A DNA stretch of 47,242 bases from an uncultured Paracoccaceae bacterium (GCA_905182355.1 CAJJBH010000079.1:1-47242), one strand, 5' to 3'. Shown: positions 7,951 to 16,631, counted from the stretch's first letter. The notes: generated from the sequence alone by a model not told the origin. A program made the numbers and translations.

Positions 7951-9251
7951 CGGATACAATGCGCAATACGGTCTACTTTGCGGGCGTTGCCCTGCTGATC
8001 GTTATCACGGGATTTGTGCAAAGCTGGAACTCGGCGTTGTTCATCCTGAACTTTGGTTTGATCAGCGCGATCATGGCCTTGGGGGTAAACCTGCAATGGG
8101 GCTTTGCTGGCCTGTTTAACGTCGGGATCATGGGCTTTGTGGCCCTTGGTGGCTTGGCCACTGTGCTGGTGTCTATGCCTGCCACACCGGGTGCGTGGGA
8201 AGCGGGCGGCGGTCCTGTCGTTGGTGCACTGTTGATGGGGGCTGCAACTGTTGTGGCGGCGGGCATCGTCCTTAAAAAGATGGCCGCTGGATGGTTACGC
8301 CATGCCGCCGTGTTGCTAATCATTGTTGTGGGTTTCTTTGTCTTTCGTTCGCTGTTTGACCCTGCAGTTGCATTGATTGAGGATATTAACCCTGCGTCGA
8401 CCGGATACCTTGGTGGTCTTGGTCTGCCCGTTGTTATGGCATGGCCTGTTGGTGGTGTGTTGGCCGCGGCAGTTGCATGGTTGATCGGTAAAACGGCATT
8501 GGGTTTGCGGTCTGATTACTTGGCCATCGCAACCTTGGGCATTTCCGAGATTATCATCGCCGTGATGAAGAACGAAGACTGGTTGGCACGCGGCGTGAAA
8601 AACGTCGCTGGATTGCCGCGCCCTGCCCCATACGAGGTTGATTTGCAGGATAGCGCGTCATTTATTGAACGTGCGAACAGCTTTGGGCTTGATCCTGTGT
8701 TTGCCTCAACCATTTGGGTCAAACTGGTCTACGCGAGTCTGTTTACAGTTGTGTTGGTTATCCTGTTCATTCTGGCACAACGCGCATTGCACAGCCCATG
8801 GGGTCGTATGATGCGGGCTATTCGCGACAATGAACATGCGGCCGAAGCAATGGGTAAGAATGTCACTGCTCGTCACTTGCAAATCTTTGTTCTTGGCTCT
8901 GCCGTGTGCGGTATTGCGGGCGCGATGATGACCACGTTGGACGGTCAATTGACACCGGGTACGTATCAGCCGCTGCGCTTTACCTTTCTGATCTGGGTGA
9001 TGGTGATTGTTGGTGGATCAGGCAGCAATCTTGGGTCTGTCTTGGGTGGCTTTTTGATCTGGTGGCTGTGGGTGATGGTTGAACCGATGGGCCTTGGGTT
9101 GATGAATTTCGTGACCATGGGCATGTCTGAGGGCAGCGCGCTTAAAGAACACCTGATCGACAGTGCAGCACATATGCGTTTGCTGACGATGGGGTTTGTT
9201 TTGTTACTGGTGCTCAGGTTCAGTCCGCGTGGATTGATCCCTGAAAAATAG
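7947..9251 (+). CDS. livM: Branched-chain amino acid ABC transporter permease LivM
   Basis: The 434-aa membrane protein contains the LivM blocks LGVNLQWGFAGLFNVGIMGF, RSDYLAIATLGISEII, WGRMMRAIRDNEHAAEAMGK (EAA-like loop for ATPase contact) and LIWVMVIVGGSGSNLGSVLG. Length fits LivM proteins with the longer N-terminal half. Last gene of the operon, followed by a strong terminator shared with the convergent ectC. Confidence 0.93.
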   Translation: MTDTMRNTVYFAGVALLIVITGFVQSWNSALFILNFGLISAIMALGVNLQWGFAGLFNVGIMGFVALGGLATVLVSMPATPGAWEAGGGPVVGALLMGAATVVAAGIVLKKMAAGWLRHAAVLLIIVVGFFVFRSLFDPAVALIEDINPASTGYLGGLGLPVVMAWPVGGVLAAAVAWLIGKTALGLRSDYLAIATLGISEIIIAVMKNEDWLARGVKNVAGLPRPAPYEVDLQDSASFIERANSFGLDPVFASTIWVKLVYASLFTVVLVILFILAQRALHSPWGRMMRAIRDNEHAAEAMGKNVTARHLQIFVLGSAVCGIAGAMMTTLDGQLTPGTYQPLRFTFLIWVMVIVGGSGSNLGSVLGGFLIWWLWVMVEPMGLGLMNFVTMGMSEGSALKEHLIDSAAHMRLLTMGFVLLLVLRFSPRGLIPEK

Positions 9252-9270
9252 GATCAAACGCAAGACATAG

Positions 9271-9307
9271 AAAAGGCCCCGACAGGAAACTGTGGGGCCT
9301 TTTTTTG
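9271..9307. terminator. Strong intrinsic terminator after livM (bidirectional)
   Basis: AAAAGGCCCC pairs with GGGGCCTTTT across a 13-nt loop and is followed by a T run. The A run before the stem gives the same signal on the minus strand, so it can also end transcription of ectC. Confidence 0.9.
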
Positions 9308-9324
9308 TTGGAGAACGATCTGGG

Positions 9325-9708
9325 TTAGGCCGAGTAACTGCCGTCTTCGCCATGAACCTCATCGCCCTGCAACGCCGGATTGAAGACGGAAATTAGAAAC
9401 ATATCCTGACCTTCATTCACCATCAAAGTGTGATGATAATGTTGATCCAAAGCATAAAGGACACCCTGCTTAATCTCGTGCTCCTCACCCGTGGCGTGAT
9501 CCGTGACCCGCCCACTTCCGGACACACAATAACACCCTTCAAGGTGGTTCTTGTATTGCAAGGTCAGAGACGCACCTACCTTTAAGATGGTTTTATTCAT
9601 TGAAAAGCCCATCTTGTCTGACTTCACCAACATGCGCAAGCTGCTCCAACCTGGTCCAGATGCATCGCGTTCGCTGGCCTGCAGGTCGCTACTATTCACA
9701 ACAATCAT
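9325..9708 (-). CDS. ectC: Ectoine synthase, orphan
   Basis: The 127-aa cupin-fold enzyme cyclises N-gamma-acetyl-diaminobutyrate to the compatible solute ectoine. Diagnostic EctC blocks are present: MIVVNSSDLQ, KMGFSMNKTI, NHLEGCYCVSGSGRV, GVLYALDQHYHHTL and VFNPALQGDEVHGEDGSY. The Glu of NHLEG, the Tyr of YALD and the His of QHYHH correspond to the iron and catalytic positions described for EctC. There is no ectA, ectB, ectD or ask gene nearby. The start lies 3 nt after the HerA-family stop, so the two genes form a unit. Solitary ectC genes are known in bacteria; they may act on imported precursor or a related substrate. Confidence 0.93.
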   Translation of the reverse strand: MIVVNSSDLQASERDASGPGWSSLRMLVKSDKMGFSMNKTILKVGASLTLQYKNHLEGCYCVSGSGRVTDHATGEEHEIKQGVLYALDQHYHHTLMVNEGQDMFLISVFNPALQGDEVHGEDGSYSA

Positions 9709-9710
9709 AC

Positions 9711-11261
9711 TTAACGCCCCTTAAACAATCCGCCCAAAATGCCGCGTACCAGACGGCGTCCTGTGGTGCCTTTTAGTTCTTTCATGATAACCGAGGCGAC
9801 TGCAGCCCCCAGCCCATCATTTTTGCGCGTGCGCGTTTGGCGGGATGTTGAACGTGTCACACGTGTGCCCTCAAAGCGTCGACCTGCACTGAATTCGCGC
9901 AAGGCTGGTTGAGTTTCTTCTTCTGCTTTTTCTTCTGCCTTTGCCGCTTCGATCGCTGCGGCCTCCGCCCGTTTGGACAGGATTTCATAGGCCGACTGGC
10001 GGTCCAGCGTTACGTCGTATTTGCCTGACATATCTGACGCTGCCAGAATATCTGCGCGTTCTGCTTTGGTGATTGGCCCAAGCTGGGGAGACGGTGGACG
10101 GATCAACGTGCGTTCAAAAATTCCGGGAATACCCTTCTTTTGCAGCATTGATGTGACGGCTTCACCCACACCCACTTCGCGAATGGCTTCTTCGGTGTCG
10201 AAACGCGGGTTCTCGCGATATGTCTCGGACGCCAAACGCAGTTCTTTGCGGTCTTTGGCGGTGAACGCTCGCAAGGCATGTTGGAAACGGTTGCCAAGCT
10301 GTCCCAGAATGTCATCGGGAACATCGGCTGGGTTTTGGGTGATGAAATAAACGCCAACACCTTTGGACCGGATCAGACGTGCGACCTGTTCAACTTTGTT
10401 CACCAGCGCTTTGGGCGCGTCATCAAACAGCAAATGCGCCTCGTCAACGAAGAACACCAGTTTAGGTTTGTCGGGATCGCCAACTTCTGGCAGTTCTTCG
10501 AACAGTTCGGACAAAAGCCACAGTAGAAAAGTGGCGTATAAGCCTGGGGAGTTCATGAGCTTGTCTACCGCCAGCATATTGATCACGCCGCGCCCATCCG
10601 CGTCGGTGCGCATCAAGTCGGACAATTCCAGCGCAGGTTCGCCAAACAGATTTGTGCCACCTTGATTTTCAAGAACCAACAAACGGCGCTGGATAGCACC
10701 TATTGAGGCGCTTGAGACATTGCCATAGCGCAAGGAAAGAGCTTTGGCATTTTGACCGATCCAGACCAACAACGATTGAAGGTCTTTAAGGTCAAGAAGC
10801 GGTAACCCTTCTTCGTCAGAGAGACGGAAGGCGATGTTCAAAATTCCTTCTTAGGGTTCACTTAACTCCAACAGACGGGACAAAAGCAACGGTCCCATCT
10901 CGGCCACTGTTGTGCGTACGGGATGTCCCTGATCCCCAAATAAATCCCAGAACGTAACTGGGAACCTGTTGTAGGCGTAGTCGTCAAAGCCGATAATGCC
11001 TGCCCGTTTCATAAACGGGTCGTGCAATTTGTGATCCGCGCTGCCAGATTTGGCGAGGCCCGAAAGATCGCCTTTCACATCCGATAAAAACACAGGGACG
11101 CCCGCATTGGAAAACCCCTCGGCCAGAATTTGGAGGGTTACTGTTTTACCTGTCCCGGTAGCGCCCGCAATCAACCCATGTCGGTTGGCGTATTTCAGGC
11201 TTAGGCCTTGTGGGACCGCATATGCGTCGCCGCCACCGCCAATAAATAGTTCGGCTGTCAT
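9711..11261 (-). pseudogene. HerA-like/DUF853 (YjgR) ATPase gene interrupted by an in-frame TAA
   Basis: Two ORFs, 11261-10851 and 10841-9711, lie in the same frame and form one DUF853 helicase HerA-like protein of about 516 aa when joined. The break is a single TAA at 10853-10851: the sequence reads LLELSEP-stop-EGILNIAFR where relatives have Gln, so one C-to-T change (CAA to TAA) explains it. The upstream part has the N-terminal [19 protein letters not shown] and Walker [10 protein letters not shown]; the downstream part has the Walker B-like VFFVDEAHLLF, the sensor VYFITQNPADVPDD and the C-terminal GRRLVRGILGGLFKGR. I place the start at MTAELF (11261) rather than 11303. The rest of the reading frame is intact, so the loss is recent, or it is a base-call error, or translation restarts at the TTG at 10841. 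Confidence 0.85.
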
Positions 11262-11330
11262 TTGGGTTAACCTTTTGTTCAGATCTTTATTCGTGCAGAC
11301 CATACTAACTTAACCTTTGAAAGGCATAGT

Positions 11331-11418
11331 GTTTTTTGTTCCAGGCCTAGATGTCCTTTCGGGTTTGGAACACTTCCTCGCTGTCAGACTGGCCGTGCCT
11401 TCGGGTGCGGTCTTTTTT
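11331..11418 (+). ncRNA. Candidate small RNA or leader ending in a UUCG-loop terminator
   Basis: No ORF occupies this stretch. GTTCCA (11338-11343) pairs with TGGAAC (11366-11371). Downstream a 9-bp stem, GGCCGTGCC with GGTGCGGTC (with G-T pairs) and a TTCG loop (11400-11403), is followed by six T. A complete intrinsic terminator on the plus strand with no plus-strand gene before it implies a short transcript. I cannot see a clear promoter, and I do not recognise an RNA family. Confidence 0.45.
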
Positions 11419-11463
11419 CATTTTGATCATATGATCAAAGATCGAGATTGCCCAAACTAGCTG

Positions 11464-11492
11464 TTGACCGAATACTTAGGGTTTCGTAAAGA
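11464..11492 (+). promoter_or_regulatory. Sigma-70-like promoter for the second candidate small RNA
   Basis: TTGACC, a 17-bp spacer and TAAAGA match the housekeeping -35/-10 layout. It lies between two terminators, so the transcript it would start is only about 65 nt long. Confidence 0.4.
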
Positions 11493-11498
11493 TATTAA

Positions 11499-11565
11499 GT
11501 TGGCCCAGTCCGACGGGGAGAAGTATTTGGAAAAGAGAGCTCAACGAAGCTCTCTTTTCTTTTTT
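11499..11565 (+). ncRNA. Candidate 65-nt small RNA with intrinsic terminator
   Basis: Downstream of the TTGACC/TAAAGA promoter, the sequence ends in a perfect 12-bp stem (GAAAAGAGAGCT with AGCTCTCTTTTC, loop CAACGA) followed by TTTTTT. No start codon with a reading frame is present. Promoter and terminator 65 nt apart define a plausible free-standing small RNA. The alternative is a terminated leader of the IalB-family gene about 140 nt further on. No family recognised. Confidence 0.45.
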
Positions 11566-11701
11566 GTAACATACCCTTGTTTCACTACCCACAATTCAGC
11601 AAAATTTCGCCAAAATTTAATACATCATGTGTCATTCTGCGCTGACACGCCTGTTTCACCATGATAGCAATTGCTGCAAAGCAACGAGTGATGGACACAT
11701 A

Positions 11702-12340
11702 ATGACCAAATTTCGCAATGTCGTTTTCCTAAGCACAGCCCTATTTTTAGGTGCTGCTGGCGTAACTTTCGCCCAAGAAACGGTAAACCCAGCCGATGAT
11801 GAGACTGCAGCGCCGCAAACCGAAACCGCATCAGATGTCGAATCTCAACTAAGCCTTGGGGAAGATGCAAACGGGGTTCCAGTTGTTGGCCAACCGTTTA
11901 CCAAAGAAATCATTGGTGACTGGGAAATGCGCTGCATCAAAGCCGAAGAAGGTGCAGAGGACCCCTGCCAAATGTATCAATTGGTAGAAGACGGCGAAGG
12001 CACACCTGTCGCTGAATTTTCGCTGTTCCGTCTGCCAGATGGTGGCAAGGCCATAGCAGGCGCAACAGTTGTTGTGCCACTTGAAACCTCCCTGCCCCAA
12101 CAGCTGACGATCACCGTTGATGGTGATGGTGCGCGTCGTTACCCTTATGCGTTTTGCAATCCGGTTGGCTGTTATGCCCGCATTGGTTTGACACCTGAAG
12201 ATGTGGCCCGTTTTAAACGTGGCAACGCTGCTTTGATCACGATTGTGCCTGCATTGGCCCAAGATCAAAAAGTTGAATTGTCGCTGTCCCTTACTGGTTT
12301 CACGTCCGCATACGACCAAGTGTCGACCGTTCAACAATAA
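11702..12340 (+). CDS. Invasion-associated locus B (IalB) family periplasmic protein
   Basis: The 212-aa secreted protein has a signal peptide (MTKFRNVVFLSTALFLGAAG, cleavage after VTFA-Q) and an acidic linker of about 50 residues. Then comes the IalB fold: IGDWEMRCIKAEEGAEDPCQ, GGKAIAGATVVVPLE, PYAFCNPVGCYARIGLT. The four cysteines of the conserved pattern (C..C and CNPVGC) are present and should form disulfides in the periplasm. IalB was named for a Bartonella invasion factor, but homologues are common in free-living Rhodobacterales and their role is unknown. The start at 11702 is preferred because the longer frame from 11627 would put a charged stretch before the signal peptide. Confidence 0.9.
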   Translation: MTKFRNVVFLSTALFLGAAGVTFAQETVNPADDETAAPQTETASDVESQLSLGEDANGVPVVGQPFTKEIIGDWEMRCIKAEEGAEDPCQMYQLVEDGEGTPVAEFSLFRLPDGGKAIAGATVVVPLETSLPQQLTITVDGDGARRYPYAFCNPVGCYARIGLTPEDVARFKRGNAALITIVPALAQDQKVELSLSLTGFTSAYDQVSTVQQ

Positions 12341-12358
12341 TTGGACTTACTAAACTTG

Positions 12359-12390
12359 AAGGGCCGTCTGTTTAACGCAGGCGGCCTTTT
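12359..12390. terminator. Intrinsic terminator between IalB-family gene and KAS gene (bidirectional)
   Basis: GGCCGTCTG and CAGGCGGCC form a 9-bp stem (one G-T pair) with AA before and TTTT after. It sits between two convergent stops, so it can serve both strands. Confidence 0.8.
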
Positions 12391-12394
12391 GCAT

Positions 12395-13603
12395 TTATAC
12401 TTTGCGCAAAGCCAATACAGCGTTCATGCCGCCAAATGCAAAGGCGTTTGACAAGACAACATCGACCTTCGCATTGCGTGCCTCGTTTGGAACAACGTCC
12501 AGCGCACATTCGGGATCGGGTTCTTGATACCCGATTGTGGGCGCAATAATCCCGTCACGCAGGGCCATGATACAAGCAAGTAATTCAACGGCACCAGTGC
12601 CGCCGATCAAATGACCATGCATCGACTTAGTAGATGAAATCATCAACTGGTCAGCGTGGGGTCCAAACACATCTGCAACTGCTGCACATTCAGTTTTATC
12701 ATTGGCTGCCGTGCCAGTGCCATGTGCATTGATGTAGCCGACGTCTTCGGAATTAAGCCGCGCATCTTGTAAGGCACCGGCAATTGCCCGCGCCGCGCCG
12801 TTTTTGGACGGCATAACAATGTCGGATGCATCCGATGACATAGCAAACCCGGCCACTTCGCATAAGATTTCAGCGCCACGTGCGCGTGCGTGTTCGTATT
12901 CTTCAAACACGAAGATGCCAGCGCCTTCGCCTTGGACCATTCCGTTGCGATTTGCTGAAAATGGGCGGCACGCGTCTTTGGACATCACCCGCAGACCTTC
13001 CCACGCTTTAACCCCACCGAAACACAACATTGATTCTGATCCACCCGTCACCATTGCAGGTGCCATACCTGTGCGCACCATCTGGAAAGCCTGCGCCATC
13101 GCGTGATTGGAGGATGCACACGCAGTTGAGACGGTGAATGATGGCCCTTTAAGGTTATATTCCATACTCACGTGGCTGGCGGCTGCGTTGTTCATCAGCT
13201 TTGGTACAACAAAGGGGTGCACGCGGTTTTTACCGTCTTCATAGACTGAACGGTAGTTGTCGTCCCATGTACTGACGCCGCCCCCAGCAGTGCCTAGAAC
13301 GACACCCGATTTGGCTGCGGTTTCTCCGCTAAAGATGATCCCAGACTGCGCGATTGCCTCAGCGGCGGCGGCAAGTGTGAACTGGGTGAACCGATCATAC
13401 AGCGACATTTGTTGGCGGTTGTAACGCCCCTTTGCCTCGAAACCGCGCACCTGTCCGCCGATCTGGATCGACAGCCGTTCAACATCTCGAAATTCAAGCT
13501 GGCCGATCCCGCATTGCCCTTCGGCCATAGCCTTCATTGTGTCCGCAACACAGTGACCAAGCGCGTTGATCGTTCCTGCCCCTGTGATCACCACGCGTTT
13601 CAT
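12395..13603 (-). CDS. Beta-ketoacyl-ACP synthase, FabF-like (KAS II), in an lpxD-acp-KAS cluster
   Basis: The 402-aa condensing enzyme elongates an ACP-bound acyl chain with malonyl-ACP. The Cys-His-His triad is complete: C162 in VSTACASSNHA, H294 in NAHGTGTAAND and H329 in STKSMHGHLIGGTGAVE. The start MKRVVITGAGTINALG and the end NAFAFGGMNAVLAL are standard for the thiolase fold. It begins 4 nt after the ACP gene stop, and the pair follows an LpxD-like gene. It is therefore probably a dedicated synthase for an envelope acyl chain rather than the housekeeping FabF. Confidence 0.92.
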   Translation of the reverse strand: MKRVVITGAGTINALGHCVADTMKAMAEGQCGIGQLEFRDVERLSIQIGGQVRGFEAKGRYNRQQMSLYDRFTQFTLAAAAEAIAQSGIIFSGETAAKSGVVLGTAGGGVSTWDDNYRSVYEDGKNRVHPFVVPKLMNNAAASHVSMEYNLKGPSFTVSTACASSNHAMAQAFQMVRTGMAPAMVTGGSESMLCFGGVKAWEGLRVMSKDACRPFSANRNGMVQGEGAGIFVFEEYEHARARGAEILCEVAGFAMSSDASDIVMPSKNGAARAIAGALQDARLNSEDVGYINAHGTGTAANDKTECAAVADVFGPHADQLMISSTKSMHGHLIGGTGAVELLACIMALRDGIIAPTIGYQEPDPECALDVVPNEARNAKVDVVLSNAFAFGGMNAVLALRKV

Positions 13604-13606
13604 TGA

Positions 13607-13867
13607 TTAAGCCGCCTGCTCGTTCACAAGGCGTGTGACACCTTCGATGATCTTGGAAACGCTTGATATATCAAAATCGCTGTTGCTGGGTTCGTTTGCG
13701 TTAAACGGCACCGTAATATCAAATTCTTCTTCAATGGCAAAGATACTTTCCACAAGGCCCAAGCTGTCGATACCAAGATCTTCAAGCGTGCTTTCAAGTG
13801 TCACGTCGGAGGTCTCAAGCACGGCTTGCTCTGCAATGATTTCGATTATTTTATCTGTCACACTCAT
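13607..13867 (-). CDS. Acyl carrier protein, specialised (AcpXL-like)
   Basis: This 86-aa carrier protein has the phosphopantetheine site LEDLGIDSLGLVE (Ser about 35) followed by the acidic helix SIFAIEEEFDITVPF. The segment resembles rhizobial AcpXL, which carries very long acyl chains for lipid A. I start it at the second of two adjacent ATGs (13867), which has AAAGGG 7 nt upstream; the frame could be read from 13894. It sits between the LpxD-like gene and the KAS gene with tight spacing, so the three most likely act in one acylation pathway. Confidence 0.85.
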   Translation of the reverse strand: MSVTDKIIEIIAEQAVLETSDVTLESTLEDLGIDSLGLVESIFAIEEEFDITVPFNANEPSNSDFDISSVSKIIEGVTRLVNEQAA

Positions 13868-13897
13868 CATATTACCCTTTGCGGTTCCAACCATTGA

Positions 13898-14989
13898 TTA
13901 GTCACTGCTGTCGTCTTTTGGAACCCGTTTTTGCAAGGCTGCAACTTCGCGAAACAGACGTGGCAAGCGACGGATAAATTTGTAGATTTCGATCTGCTTG
14001 TCCATCTGTATAGCTGGGTAGCCCAGCATCACACGACCAGCGGGTACGTTGGACAATACCTTGGTTGCACCGCCCGTAATCACACGATCCCCGATAAAGA
14101 TATTATCGCTGACACCCGTCATGCCGCCAAGAACAACATTGTTGCCAATAACCGTTGATCCAGCCACTGCGGCATGACCGCAGATCATACAATCACGTCC
14201 CATTTTCACGTTGTGGCCAATCTGGGCCATGTTGTCGAACTTGCACCCATCCCCGATAACGGTGTCGCGAATTGTGCCACTGTCGATCGTGGCTAGGGCC
14301 CCAATTTCGACGTCATTTCCAATCACAACTGACCCCAATGAATGGATACGTGCCCAGCTTTGCGCAGTTGAATCTTGTTGATCACCAAGGCTTTCGCGTG
14401 CCGCTTCGACCCCTGATTTATCGGCCGTGGTAAAACTGAAACCATCGCCACCAATTTTGGCTCCCGGTTGTGCAATGAACCTATCCCCAATGCGGACCCG
14501 TGCCCCGATGCTGACCTGTTCGCGCAAATATGCATCCACACCTATGACAACGTCCATACCAATGTAGCATTGCGGGCCGATAATACTGCCAGCACCAATC
14601 TTCGCACGTGGGCCAATTACAGCAAGGGCGCCAACCGAAACGTCTGGGGCCAACTCTGCCGTTGGATCAATGACTGCGCTTGGATGAATTCCAGCACCAA
14701 AACCTTGTCCTAGGTCCATCATATGCGTCAAAGGGGCCATCGCAAAACGCGCCCGTTTGGGCACAATTACGGCTTCAAGCCCCATCGCTTGCCAGTCTGC
14801 ACCTTCCCACACCATTGCGGCGCGGGCTTGACCCTGTGACAAGGCTTCGGCGTATTTTGCGTCCATTGCCAGTGCCAGGTCATTTGGGCCAGCACTGGCA
14901 GGTTCTTGAACCGAAGCGATCAAAAGATCAACGGCGCCAAAGGCTTCCGCCCCCAACGCCGTTGCGATGTCTTTAATGGAATGGCTCAT
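13898..14989 (-). CDS. lpxD: LpxD-like UDP-3-O-acylglucosamine N-acyltransferase
   Basis: The protein is about 363 aa from the ATG at 14989. Its N-terminal uridine-binding-type domain is followed by a left-handed beta-helix of hexapeptide repeats (VSVGALAVIGPRAKIGAGSI, IGVDAYLREQVSIG, VVIGNDVEIGALATID). The catalytic His lies in MAQIGHNVKMG. The C-terminal helices end in LFREVAALQKR. LpxD transfers an R-3-hydroxyacyl chain from ACP to lipid A precursor. A loop of about 20 residues is inserted before IHSLGSVVIG, where typical LpxD has a short turn. Since lpxD usually lies with fabZ/lpxA and here lies with acp and KAS, this may be a second LpxD. The longer frame from 15130 overlaps the upstream gene and is not supported. 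Confidence 0.85.
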   Translation of the reverse strand: MSHSIKDIATALGAEAFGAVDLLIASVQEPASAGPNDLALAMDAKYAEALSQGQARAAMVWEGADWQAMGLEAVIVPKRARFAMAPLTHMMDLGQGFGAGIHPSAVIDPTAELAPDVSVGALAVIGPRAKIGAGSIIGPQCYIGMDVVIGVDAYLREQVSIGARVRIGDRFIAQPGAKIGGDGFSFTTADKSGVEAARESLGDQQDSTAQSWARIHSLGSVVIGNDVEIGALATIDSGTIRDTVIGDGCKFDNMAQIGHNVKMGRDCMICGHAAVAGSTVIGNNVVLGGMTGVSDNIFIGDRVITGGATKVLSNVPAGRVMLGYPAIQMDKQIEIYKFIRRLPRLFREVAALQKRVPKDDSSD

Positions 14990-15023
14990 GCTGTCAGCGT
15001 CCCCGTAAATTACAGGACCTGAA

Positions 15024-16631
15024 TTACCCCTGTACGGCGCGCAATGCCACCCCTGCCTTTGCCAAAGCGTTCCAAATTTGACCATCACGGCCATAGATAT
15101 CGCGACGGTACTGTGGGTGACCTTTGGCATTTGTGTAAGCTGTGCGGTAAATAATGTGCACAGGCACAGGATTTTTTAGGTTCACACGTTGCTCTGTGCC
15201 CGTTGCCAATTGGGATTTGAAATACCCTTTTGGGTCGCTGGTCTGTTTCGCCAAAAGCGCATAAGCGAAGTCAAATGGGTCAGCCAACCGCACACACCCG
15301 TGACTAAACGCACGGACTTCGCGACCAAATAGATTTTTGGACGGCGTGTCATGCAAGTAGATGTTGTACGGGTTCGGGAAGATGAACTTTACAAGACCCA
15401 GTGCGTTCCCCTTTGACGGAGGCTGGCGCATCGAAAATGGAAACGTCTTTTCATTATATTGGGCAAAGTTCACTTGCGAGCGATTGACCTTGCGGCCTTT
15501 GCTGTCCGTAATCTCGATGTGACGCACCGCGTTGCTGTTGCGCTTCAGCGCAGGCAGATATTCTTTGGTGACAATCGAACGCGGCACATACCAGCTTGGG
15601 TTAATGACCATATACTCCATGACATCCGAAAACTCTGGCGTTGGACGATCAGATTTGTTCGCCCCGACGACAGAGCGGGTTTCAAATGTTACTTTGTTGT
15701 TGTCGATGATTTTGGCCGTGAAATCTGGAATATTTACCAGAACATGGCGTTTCCCACGTTCTTGGTTCAACCAGCGTTCCCGCTCCATAGCGACAATGAT
15801 CGATTGCATGCGTGACTGAACGCCTTTGTTCATCTCAGAAATTGTACCCGGACCCGCAACGCCATCTGGTGACATGCCGTGGACCAATTGGAACTGCTGA
15901 ACTGCTGACTTCATTTTGTCATCGTAAGACTGTGAAGACGTGCGCTTCATATAGCCCATCGCCATCAGGCGATTGCGCATCGCAACAACCGATCCACCAG
16001 ATTGACCTGGCTTCAAAGATTTAGCCGGGATTGTTGCACCCCAACCGCCTTTGGCCAATAGGTCTTCCAGTTTTAGTTTTTCCTTCATCAAGGCGTTGTA
16101 TTCCATCGTCTTAGGAGCCAACGCCTTGAAGAAACCCGTTGGTGAGGATTTTGCAAAGTTAACAAGATAGGATGTACGATCACGATATGGCACCTGACGC
16201 ACAATCGCGCTGACCACACGGCTGGGGACCAAAACACCTGTTTGAAGGTCACGCGCGTAATGTAAAAAAACACCGCTTAATTCGACTTCCATTGCACCAC
16301 GTTCGCGTGGGCCACGGGCCGCCTTCATTTTGGCCTGTAGGCCACCAACATCGTAACGCGCAGCTGGCAGACCGTGTGCTGATGCTTGAGATAAGGCTTT
16401 GATCAAAGCCTGACGACGTGAACGTTCACGCCCTGTCCGACCAGTCCAAATGCTTTTATAGCTGTTGGCTTGGTAAAACGCGGCAATATCTTTATCAAGC
16501 GCTGCGGCCTCAGCAACGGCTTGTTTAAATGCTGTGACTTGTGCCATTGCGGGCTTAGGGCTTACGAAAAGCCCAAAAACCATCAGTGACAGTACCAAAA
16601 TTGATGTTAACCGGAACATGCGGTGCGTCAT
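15024..16631 (-). CDS. L,D-transpeptidase (YcbB/LdtD type)
   Basis: This 535-aa periplasmic enzyme forms 3-3 (mDAP-mDAP) cross-links in peptidoglycan. From the ATG at 16631, preceded by GGGGGAAG, it has a signal peptide (TSILVLSLMVFGLFVSPKPA then MA-Q) and an LdtD-type N-terminal scaffold. A peptidoglycan-binding module follows (VQQFQLVHGMSPDGVAGPGT). The YkuD domain has NPSWYVPRSIV, YNIYLHDTPSKNLFG and the catalytic SHGCVRLADPFDFA. It is somewhat shorter than E. coli LdtD. It sits 34 nt upstream of the LpxD-like gene on the same strand and is divergent from the MepK-like gene. The longer frame to 16844 has no signal-peptide logic and is rejected. Confidence 0.93.
   Translation of the reverse strand: MTHRMFRLTSILVLSLMVFGLFVSPKPAMAQVTAFKQAVAEAAALDKDIAAFYQANSYKSIWTGRTGRERSRRQALIKALSQASAHGLPAARYDVGGLQAKMKAARGPRERGAMEVELSGVFLHYARDLQTGVLVPSRVVSAIVRQVPYRDRTSYLVNFAKSSPTGFFKALAPKTMEYNALMKEKLKLEDLLAKGGWGATIPAKSLKPGQSGGSVVAMRNRLMAMGYMKRTSSQSYDDKMKSAVQQFQLVHGMSPDGVAGPGTISEMNKGVQSRMQSIIVAMERERWLNQERGKRHVLVNIPDFTAKIIDNNKVTFETRSVVGANKSDRPTPEFSDVMEYMVINPSWYVPRSIVTKEYLPALKRNSNAVRHIEITDSKGRKVNRSQVNFAQYNEKTFPFSMRQPPSKGNALGLVKFIFPNPYNIYLHDTPSKNLFGREVRAFSHGCVRLADPFDFAYALLAKQTSDPKGYFKSQLATGTEQRVNLKNPVPVHIIYRTAYTNAKGHPQYRRDIYGRDGQIWNALAKAGVALRAVQG

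Noticed and set aside
9711-10841. Independent gene starting at TTG 10841
   Set aside because: It is the in-frame continuation of the HerA/DUF853 gene after a stop codon, and by itself it would lack Walker A.
11627-11701. Upstream extension of the IalB-family gene
   Set aside because: It would bury the signal peptide 25 residues inside the protein and has no supporting ribosome binding site.
14990-15130. N-terminal extension of the LpxD-like protein
   Set aside because: It overlaps the L,D-transpeptidase stop region and the extension does not resemble LpxD; the ATG at 14989 fits the family start.
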